Source of the DNA: Granulibacter bethesdensis
GTDB lineage: Bacteria; Pseudomonadota; Alphaproteobacteria; Acetobacterales; Acetobacteraceae
Direction: 5' to 3'
Length of the DNA: 64,000 nucleotides
Assembly (NCBI RefSeq): GCF_001889525.1
Contig: NZ_CP018192.1
Coordinates: 2,587,501 to 2,651,500, forward strand
The notes beneath the pieces are model-generated. The model was not told the origin of the DNA. It made no database searches and saw only the letters and a list, made by a program, of their open reading frames with translations. Every line of letters begins with the position of its first letter. Position 1 is the first letter of the stretch. This document shows, piece after piece, positions 47,801 through 54,261 of the stretch. A program made the position numbers and the translations under genes.

Positions 47801-48756
47801 CGGGAAACATCTCGGGAAACATCTCGGCCAGCTTCTTTTCCCCCGCACTGCATATCGTGCTGCATATCGTGCTGCTGGCCCTGCTGGCGCCGCTGGTGTC
47901 CGGGATCATCACCAGCATCCGCATCCGGGCCAATGGGGGCGGCAGTGGGGGCGGCTGGCTGTCCCCCGCCGCGCCTTACACATGGCTCCGGGCGACGATG
48001 AAACACGGCATTGTCATTCCCGCACAGGCAACCAGCCTGTTCATGGTCCTGCCATGCGTCTCCCTGGTTGCAACCGCGCTGGCCGCCTTCCTGACGCCTT
48101 CCTTTCTGATCGACGGCCCTGTGACCGGAGAAGGCGACGCCATCCTCATCCTGGGCCTGCTGTCACTGTCCCTGATCGCCAGAATCATGGGGAGCATGGA
48201 TACGGGGCTGAGCCAGAACAGTATCGGCACGCTGCGACAGGGCGGAGAGGTTCTGTGGATGGAGTTGATTGTAACCCTCAGCCTCTCCGCCCTGACGATG
48301 CTGGGCGGAAACCCGGTCCTGACAGCCCTGCATACGACCGGGATGATCTCCGGTGGCACCTTGCTGATCTCATTGCTGCTGCCAGGCCTGTGCCTTGCCG
48401 CGCTGGCCGGAGCAGGGATGTTGCGCACGCCATCAGAAGACATGCCGCATCTCTCCGGCCCGCTGCTGGCCATGGCTTCTTATGAACGGTCCCTGCGTCT
48501 GTTGACCTGGATCAGCGTCATGGCGATCGTTTTTCTGCCTTTTGACATGATCTCCCTTCAGGCCGGCCTCCTGCACTGGGGCTTCGCCATTCTGACATGG
48601 GGCGGCAAAATCCTGTTTCTGGCCGCTCTGCTGGGTCTGGCGCAGGCGCTGCTGCCTTTTCCGGCGGCCGGACGGGGAGCTGCGTTCCTGCTGCTGGGCA
48701 GCGTCTTTACCCTTCTGGCCGTCCTGTGCCTGCTGGCGGGACAATATCCGGCATGA
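47797..48756 (+). CDS. hyfC: HyfC-like (NuoH-related) membrane subunit
   Basis: 319 residues with about eight membrane segments. The loop MDTGLSQNSIGTLRQ replaces the LDTGSAFGGMGASRE quinone/proton loop of NuoH/HyfC. The SGPLLAMASYERSLRLL segment corresponds to the conserved EYSGPLLALLEYARWLKLL. Overlaps the upstream gene by 4 nt (ATGA). In complex I and group-4 hydrogenases this subunit joins the membrane arm to the hydrophilic arm. Confidence 0.85.
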   Translation: MTGNISGNISASFFSPALHIVLHIVLLALLAPLVSGIITSIRIRANGGGSGGGWLSPAAPYTWLRATMKHGIVIPAQATSLFMVLPCVSLVATALAAFLTPSFLIDGPVTGEGDAILILGLLSLSLIARIMGSMDTGLSQNSIGTLRQGGEVLWMELIVTLSLSALTMLGGNPVLTALHTTGMISGGTLLISLLLPGLCLAALAGAGMLRTPSEDMPHLSGPLLAMASYERSLRLLTWISVMAIVFLPFDMISLQAGLLHWGFAILTWGGKILFLAALLGLAQALLPFPAAGRGAAFLLLGSVFTLLAVLCLLAGQYPA

Positions 48757-49454
48757 CCATCACACCCGGCACCATTTTCATCCCGCTTCTGGCGATGATC
48801 CTGCTCTCCGCTATGATCGCCGCGCTCTGCACCCGGCTTCGGGCCGCGCGACAGGCGGTATTGGCTCAAGCCTTGCTGGTAACAATCGTGGCCGCGGCAA
48901 ATGCCTCGTTAACGGCTTTCTGTCTGCCTGATCGCCCGGCCTGGCCCATGGCCGGAGTTGCTCTCACGGTGCTGCTGGCAGGGTTGTTTCTGGGGCATAG
49001 ATGGCGGAGCAGGCCGCTCGCCTTGTCATCAGAACCGGATCTCAAGACTGATCAGCCAACCCTGCCCGATACAGTCTGGATGATGGGAACCGGCCTGATT
49101 ATCGCCTTGGTCGTCTCCGGCGGCATCGGATTGACGCCTGTTGTCTCTCACGCTCCGGTATCCGCCGCGACGCTACCCATAGTCGCGCCCGATCCCGCAA
49201 CGGTGATCGCCATCAGCCTGACGATGGGGATGCTGTCTCTGCTATGGCTGGCCCGTGATAGCAGGGTTGGTTTCCTCGGCCCGGCACTGCTTCAGGCCGG
49301 GCTGGCAATCGCACTGGTCATGAGTGCGCTGGATACTCACCGGCTGATACCGCTCTACACCCTGCTGGGTCTGCTGCCCGCTTTGCTGACGGAAGAAGCC
49401 TTCCGCCTTCTGCGCCAGCGGGAAGCAAGGGCTGAGACGGAGGCTGCACCATGA
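48753..49454 (+). CDS. hyfE: HyfE-like (NuoK-related) membrane subunit
   Basis: 233 residues, about seven membrane segments (LLAMILLSAMIAALCTRL at the start, LTMGMLSLLWLARDSRVG later). HyfE is a NuoK-like protein with extra helices. The C-terminal LGLLPALLTEEAFRLLRQRE tail matches HyfE. The ATG at 48753 overlaps the hyfC-like stop by 4 nt. Charged residues inside its predicted helices are few. Confidence 0.75.
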   Translation: MTITPGTIFIPLLAMILLSAMIAALCTRLRAARQAVLAQALLVTIVAAANASLTAFCLPDRPAWPMAGVALTVLLAGLFLGHRWRSRPLALSSEPDLKTDQPTLPDTVWMMGTGLIIALVVSGGIGLTPVVSHAPVSAATLPIVAPDPATVIAISLTMGMLSLLWLARDSRVGFLGPALLQAGLAIALVMSALDTHRLIPLYTLLGLLPALLTEEAFRLLRQREARAETEAAP

Positions 49455-50860
49455 CGGATCACGCCCCCGATTGGCTTTCCCTTCTGACCGATCCGGCATG
49501 GTGGCCTTGGCTGCTGCCACTGCCGTCGCTGTTGACCGCCGCACTGAGCATGGCGCTGTCCGGCTGGCAGGGAGCAGCCTGGGCCGGTCTGGTATCCGCC
49601 TTTCTGACGCTGGGGCTGGCAGCTGGGGGGATGGCCGCTGGGGGGATGGCAGAGGCTTCATCGACCACCATGGCATCTGATCCGGCCGCGGGAGGAGCGT
49701 TGCTCACGGCCCTGATCAGCGTGATGGCCGCCACATCCTGGCTTGGCTGGTGCGCGGATGAAGTCGCTGCCATGCGTATCTCCCTCGCCCGATTGAAAAT
49801 CCTGGCAGTCGGGCAGCAAACCGCATTGGCGGGAATTCTGCTGGCCTTTGCCCCCTCTCCATGGGCAGGCTGGGCCGGGATCAGCATCGCCATAGCCGTG
49901 CTGACTGTTTTGACCGCTTTATTCGGCTCTGCATTCCCCTCTTCGGCCCTATCCCGACGGAAAGAGACGCTGACAGTCGGGATCATGGCCTGTCTGCTGT
50001 CCCTGTTCGGCCTGATCATCCTTCAGGCGTCCTCCGCCGGCCTCCCTTTTTCCGGACAGGGGCACGGTCTGGTCCCCACCATGCCAGGCCTGATCTGCCT
50101 TGCCGCCGGGCTGGCCGTTCCTGCAGGCCTCGCCCCGGTGCATCAATGGCTGCGAGAGACCGTCAGCGCCCTGCCACCGCCGGGACAAGCGCTGATCACC
50201 GGCGGGCTGCCTGCTGCCGCCCTGCTGTTCATGCTGAAACAAGCCGGCGCGGGCATGCCGCCTTTTATCTATGGCACGCTGGGGATTCTCTCCGTGCTGG
50301 CCGGTGCGGTGCTGGCGATCCGCTCCAGCGTCACCCTTTCATGGCGCTGGAGCGGACCACTCTCCTGTCTCGGCGGCGGCTGTCTGGCGGGGGGGAGTCA
50401 TGGTCTGCTCTATCCGGCGCTCGGGCTGCCGGCCCTGTGTGCCTGTCTGCTGCTCGACGGGCGAGCACGGCAGATCGGCGCTGTCTCCGATCATACGCCC
50501 TCTCCGCCGGGGCATGGCGGGTTGGATGCATTGCGACTCGCGGCCCGTTTCAGTCTGGCCGGACTACCGGGGGGCACTCTCGCGGGACTGGTCGCCCTGC
50601 TGTCCGGGACTGCCCTGACGCATCCTCTTCTGGCCCTGCTGCTGGCGGCCGGGCTTGGAAGCAATGGCTATGCACTGCTCCGTCAGGCTCCGATGCTGCG
50701 ACCCGCCCGAAGACCACCAACCCCCTCACGCGCCTGTCTGCCGCTTGATATGACCGCAACCCTGCCCGCCGTGATCCTGCTGCTGACCGGCATCCTGCTG
50801 GGGCTTGGCAATGGGCCATCCCGCTGGTTCACCTCTGCCATCGCTGCGGTGACGCAATGA
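49451..50860 (+). CDS. hyfF: HyfF-like (NuoN/M-related) antiporter subunit
   Basis: 469 residues, about 12-14 membrane segments. The conserved motif KAGxxPFHxWLPDA is here PAGLAPVHQWLRE, so the key TM7 Lys is Pro. The following VMLKVGLY block is GGLPAAALLFML, also without Lys, and the DLKRVLAYS block is SSVTLSWRWSG. Thus the ion-pump lysines appear absent. Overlaps both neighbours by 4 nt (ATGA). Confidence 0.8.
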   Translation: MTDHAPDWLSLLTDPAWWPWLLPLPSLLTAALSMALSGWQGAAWAGLVSAFLTLGLAAGGMAAGGMAEASSTTMASDPAAGGALLTALISVMAATSWLGWCADEVAAMRISLARLKILAVGQQTALAGILLAFAPSPWAGWAGISIAIAVLTVLTALFGSAFPSSALSRRKETLTVGIMACLLSLFGLIILQASSAGLPFSGQGHGLVPTMPGLICLAAGLAVPAGLAPVHQWLRETVSALPPPGQALITGGLPAAALLFMLKQAGAGMPPFIYGTLGILSVLAGAVLAIRSSVTLSWRWSGPLSCLGGGCLAGGSHGLLYPALGLPALCACLLLDGRARQIGAVSDHTPSPPGHGGLDALRLAARFSLAGLPGGTLAGLVALLSGTALTHPLLALLLAAGLGSNGYALLRQAPMLRPARRPPTPSRACLPLDMTATLPAVILLLTGILLGLGNGPSRWFTSAIAAVTQ

Positions 50861-52410
50861 GTCTGGACTCCCTGTTGCAGGGTGCCGACACCGAGGCAAC
50901 CCACCACGATGCCGCCACGCATGCCGTGGCACGGAGGCTTCTGACCGCCTCGCTCTGGCAGGAGCTGGCAGCCAGCACCCAGGCCGGGTTGCTGGCGCTC
51001 TGGGCCGACCAGGCGCGCTGCCATGCCTTGTATCGCACCGCGCATGGCATTCTGCCGGTGGCAATCCCGATCGAAGGGGGGCGCTTCCCCGCGCTTTCCC
51101 CCTTCCGTCCAGCCGCCGCATGGCAGGAGCGGGCCATCCGCGATTTATGGGGCTATGAGGCCGAGCACGGCGTGGATAGCCGCCCATGGCTCGATCACGG
51201 CAGATGGCCGATGAGTGCCCCGCTTTCCGCCCGGCCCGGACCGCCTTTGCCACCGCCCGAGCAGGCGGAGTGGCGGATGGCCTCGCCCTTCGCCTCCTCC
51301 TTTGTCTCGTCCCGGCCCGATAGCACGCTGCACGAGCGCAGTATTGGGCCTGTTCATCCATTGATGCGGGAGCCGGCACAGTTGCGCCTGCACCTGCATG
51401 GCACCCTCATCCGGCAGGCGGAATGGCGGCTCGGCTATACTCATCGCGGGATCCCGTGGCTGATGCGCGGGAAATCCCTGCGGGACGCGATACGGATCGC
51501 GTCCCGGATCACCGGAGATGCAGCGCTTGCCCACGGTCTGGCCTTCGCCCGTGCTGCTGAGGCCGCCTTGCGGCTGGAGCCGCCTCCCCGCGCCCTGCTG
51601 CTGCGTGGCCTGATGAATGAGCTGGAACGCTGTGCCGTCCATCTGCATGTCCTCGCCGCCACAGCCAGCGCCGCCGGAACCGACACTTATGCCGCGAAGC
51701 TGTCCGCATGGCGGGAACGTCTGTTGCGCGCCATTCAGGATGCCCTTGGCAGCCGCATGATGATCGACCTGCTTATTCCTGGCGGGGTGCTGACCGATCT
51801 TCTGGACGGCACCGCGTTGGAAACAGCCTTGCAGGCCCTCGCCCGGACCATGCCGGAGCTGATCGAAGGCTATGAAACGGCTGCCAGCCTGAGTGGACAT
51901 GGACTTTGCGCCTGTCTCCGTGGATGCGCTGTCCTGTCCGAGTCGGATGCTGTTTCTCTGGCCGTGCCCGGCCCCGCCGGACGCGCATCGGGTCGTCCCC
52001 ATGATCTGCGCACCACCTGGCAGCAGGCTCCGCATGGTACGGTGCACAGGCTGGTGCTGGCAAATGGCGACGCGGATGCCAGAATGCGGGTCCGTCTGGC
52101 GGAAATTCAGGAGAGCCTACGGCTGGCACTGCTGTTCCTGGAGTCCCTGCCGGTCGGACCGATTGCCAATCCCATGCCGATCGGTACAGGCAATGCCAGC
52201 GGAGAGGGGTATGGCGGGGTGGAATCGGCCCGTGGCGCATGCTGGCACTGGCTGCGCATCGAAGGCGGAATGGTGGTCTCCGCCCATGCGGCCGATCCGT
52301 CATGGCGGCTGATTCCCGCTATTGAGGCCGCTCTGCCCGGCACCGACATTGATCTGCTGGGGGTGGCGCTGGCCTCTTTCGCGCTCTCGCCCGCCGGGGC
52401 TGATCTGTGA
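50857..52410 (+). CDS. hyfG: HyfG-like (NuoCD-related) large subunit lacking [NiFe] cysteines
   Basis: 517 residues. The N-terminal NuoC-like part has RDLWGYEAEHGVDSRPWLDHGRWP. The NuoD-like part shows LGYTHRGIPWLMRGKSLRDA. In catalytic [NiFe] large subunits CGxC follows; here it is T219-G220-D221-A222. The C-terminal DPCxxC is replaced by ASFALSPAGADL (residues 506-517). All four metal-ligand cysteines are therefore lost. GEGYGGVESARGACWHWLRIEGG is conserved. Not a hydrogenase. Confidence 0.9.
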   Translation: MSLDSLLQGADTEATHHDAATHAVARRLLTASLWQELAASTQAGLLALWADQARCHALYRTAHGILPVAIPIEGGRFPALSPFRPAAAWQERAIRDLWGYEAEHGVDSRPWLDHGRWPMSAPLSARPGPPLPPPEQAEWRMASPFASSFVSSRPDSTLHERSIGPVHPLMREPAQLRLHLHGTLIRQAEWRLGYTHRGIPWLMRGKSLRDAIRIASRITGDAALAHGLAFARAAEAALRLEPPPRALLLRGLMNELERCAVHLHVLAATASAAGTDTYAAKLSAWRERLLRAIQDALGSRMMIDLLIPGGVLTDLLDGTALETALQALARTMPELIEGYETAASLSGHGLCACLRGCAVLSESDAVSLAVPGPAGRASGRPHDLRTTWQQAPHGTVHRLVLANGDADARMRVRLAEIQESLRLALLFLESLPVGPIANPMPIGTGNASGEGYGGVESARGACWHWLRIEGGMVVSAHAADPSWRLIPAIEAALPGTDIDLLGVALASFALSPAGADL

Positions 52411-52417
52411 GGCGCTC

Positions 52418-52942
52418 ATGAGATGGTTTCCGTCCCTTCGTGCTTCCCATCCAGGGCTGTGGGAGGATGCCGCCAGCCTGCCGCATACGGAAACCGTCGC
52501 CGCGCTGATAGCCCGCCGCAGAAGCAGCGCAAGGCCAAGGCTGGGACAGGCCCTGTCCATCCTGCACGCAGAGAGCGGCGGCGGCGGCGCCTGCCTGCTT
52601 GAATTGGAGGCATTGCGCGCCGCGCCCGGCCTGCTGGCTCGTCATGGATTACGGTTTGTCGGCTCGCCGCTGCATGCCGATATCCTGCTGATCACCGGCT
52701 ATGGCTGTCGCAACCTGACGAGCGCCATCCATCAGGCATGGGAGGTGATGCCAGGCCCGCGATGGGCCATCGCCGTCGGTGACGGAGCCGCAGGGGATGG
52801 TCTGCTGCACGGAAGCTATGCCAGCACCGGCAGTATGGAAGAGATCCCTCTTGATCTGGTCATTCCAGGCAGTCCACCTGCAGCGGATACAATCCTGTCC
52901 GGCCTGCGCGCCCTGGTCGCAGCGAATGCTGATCCGGTCTAG
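52418..52942 (+). CDS. hyfI: HyfI-like (NuoB-related) small subunit lacking most [4Fe-4S] ligands
   Basis: 174 residues. Homology to HyfI/NuoB is clear from FVGSPLHADILLITGYGCRNLT, AIAVGDGAAGDGLLHGSY and PLDLVIPGSPP. The four cluster ligands should be C-x-x-C, GDC and GCPP; the sequence has G56...C59, G123 (GDG) and S152 (GSPP), so three of four are missing. C97 (GYGC) is an extra Cys. Starts 7 nt after the large-subunit stop. Last gene of the operon. Confidence 0.9.
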   Translation: MRWFPSLRASHPGLWEDAASLPHTETVAALIARRRSSARPRLGQALSILHAESGGGGACLLELEALRAAPGLLARHGLRFVGSPLHADILLITGYGCRNLTSAIHQAWEVMPGPRWAIAVGDGAAGDGLLHGSYASTGSMEEIPLDLVIPGSPPAADTILSGLRALVAANADPV

Positions 52943-53204
52943 AAGCTGACCCCAACAGCGGCTGATCAGTCGCATGATAAGCAAGCTGCCTTTCCCCGAA
53001 ATCGCTTGCCGCCTCTGGACCGTCATTCACATCATCCGTGGTATACCTCCATGGTCCGGTGCTGTACCGACCGCTTTCCGGTGTCCACCCACGCTGTCAT
53101 GATCCTCCACAGACGCTGGAACAGGGCTATTTCCTCCTTCCACGCTGGACCCTGATGGCCAGGATTGGGTAAATCGCTCTCCTTCACAGCGATAAGTGAT
53201 CTTC

Positions 53205-53462
53205 ATGTCCATGACCCGTACTGATATCGACCGCGTGCAGACCTACCTGCGCCGCCTGCTTGGCACCGACCGGATTCAACTGATTGTCCCGCCCAAGGCC
53301 GGACTGTCCGTAGAAGTGGCCGTTCAGGATGAAGTCATTGGCACGATCCACAAGGACACCGATGATGGTGAAACCTCCTATTCCGTGCATCTGACCATTC
53401 TTGAAGAAGATCTTCCTCCGGCACCGAAAGCCGTCCCTGTCAAAACAGGCAGAACACGCTGA
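53205..53462 (+). CDS. DUF3126 family protein
   Basis: About 85 residues. The pattern MTRTDIDRVQTYLRRLLGTDRI, VPPKAGLSVEVAVQDEVIGTIHKDTDDGETSYSVHLTILEEDL matches the alphaproteobacterial DUF3126 family (about 70 aa), function unknown. A Lys/Pro-rich C-terminal extension of about 15 residues is extra. Start ATG 53205 or 53211 (GTG 53196 upstream is possible). A two-tier hairpin follows. Confidence 0.88.
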   Translation: MSMTRTDIDRVQTYLRRLLGTDRIQLIVPPKAGLSVEVAVQDEVIGTIHKDTDDGETSYSVHLTILEEDLPPAPKAVPVKTGRTR

Positions 53463-53476
53463 TCATTCGACACGCG

Positions 53477-53522
53477 GGATTTCGTTTTCAGGGATGATAT
53501 GCTCCCTGGAGGCGAAATCCCT
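53477..53522 (+). terminator. Two-tier hairpin after the DUF3126 gene
   Basis: An outer 9-bp stem (GGGATTTCG/CGAAATCCC) encloses an inner 6-bp stem (CAGGGA/TCCCTG). It lies 14 nt past the stop. The T-tract after it is poor (TTCATTGTG). After it an AT-rich stretch begins. Confidence 0.6.
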
Positions 53523-53559
53523 TCATTGTGTCAGAATTGTTTTACTGTCACGGCATAAA

Positions 53560-53705
53560 AATCGTGAACGTTCAACCTTAAGTTTTCATAATCCAGATAG
53601 TTTACAAATAAACACTATAAAAACCAAAAAATTATATTTGTTTTTTATTAGAAATTTCTTGCCAATAAACAGGATTTTGGCTTTCTTTGGTTCGCGAACA
53701 TAGGA
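53560..53705. promoter_or_regulatory. AT-rich region upstream of the glycosyltransferase pair
   Basis: This stretch is far richer in A and T than its neighbours (for example AAAAATTATATTTGTTTTTTATTAG, quoted in part). It probably contains the promoter of the 53715 gene and could mark a horizontally acquired segment or a site bound by nucleoid proteins. No sigma-70 pair is certain. Confidence 0.55.
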
Positions 53706-53714
53706 GCCAAGTCC

Positions 53715-54083
53715 ATGGCTATTTCCGTCTGGCAAAAGAAAAAAATGTTCCTGAATGCTCGCGACATGCAATCCCCGCCATCGGAAACCCCCTCAAATGT
53801 GATTTCATTGCGGGGCGGAGACACACCTGCCGTGGAAAACATTCTGAACGTGCTGATCTTCGATCCAGATTTCTACCGGTCACGTTACATTGACGTGGCC
53901 GAGGCCGGGATTGATCCCGTTGACCATTACTTTACCGTTGGCTGGAGAGAAGGACGGCAGCCCAACGCCGCGTTCGACCCGGAAGCCTATCAGAATGCCA
54001 ATCCAGATGTCCGGGACGCACAGATTAATCCCTTCGCCCATTATCTGCTGAGAGGATACCGGGAAGGTCGCCCGCTGCGGTAA
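53715..54083 (+). CDS. Small protein with two FDPxxYxxxNPD-type repeats, linked to glycosyltransferase
   Basis: 122 residues. The C-terminal 75 residues are two copies of a unit: DPDFYRSRYIDVAEAGIDPVDHYFTVGWREGR and DPEAYQNANPDVRDAQINPFAHYLLRGYREGR (cores DPDFYRSRY and FAHYLLRGYREGR). This repeat is common at the N-terminus of surface-polysaccharide glycosyltransferases. Here it is a separate short gene in front of one. Possibly a substrate- or membrane-tethering module. The start ATG 53715 follows an AGGAGCCAAG stretch. Confidence 0.7.
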   Translation: MAISVWQKKKMFLNARDMQSPPSETPSNVISLRGGDTPAVENILNVLIFDPDFYRSRYIDVAEAGIDPVDHYFTVGWREGRQPNAAFDPEAYQNANPDVRDAQINPFAHYLLRGYREGRPLR

Positions 54084-54201
54084 AGCATAGAATGCCAAGA
54101 ATAGAAAATAATCTCCTTTCCCGGGTCTTTCTGAGTATTACATTCATAATATGGTTTCAAACCTGCCTGACGTCCCCCCCTTGTTTTAATGGAGGGTTTT
54201 G

Positions 54202-54261
54202 ATGCCAATCAAGAAAATGAGGCCGGATTTTGACAAGCAAGATCGTAGCCAGGCGGGTTGA
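54202..54261 (+). CDS. Possible 19-codon leader ORF overlapping the glycosyltransferase start
   Basis: ATG 54202 has the strongest ribosome site of the region (GGAGGG, 54191-54196). It encodes MPIKKMRPDFDKQDRSQAG and stops at 54261. It overlaps the TTG start of the 990-aa gene (54230) in another frame. Either a coupling leader, or a sign that the real start is here with a frame change. Confidence 0.35.
   Translation: MPIKKMRPDFDKQDRSQAG

Noticed and set aside
45710-52942. Functional hydrogenase-4 or formate hydrogenlyase
   Set aside because: All four [NiFe]-ligand cysteines and three of four small-subunit cluster cysteines are missing, and no maturation or formate dehydrogenase genes are present.
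52943-53204. Minus-strand open frames in the gap before the DUF3126 gene
   Set aside because: No ribosome site, no family motif, and codon composition unlike neighbours; probably noncoding.
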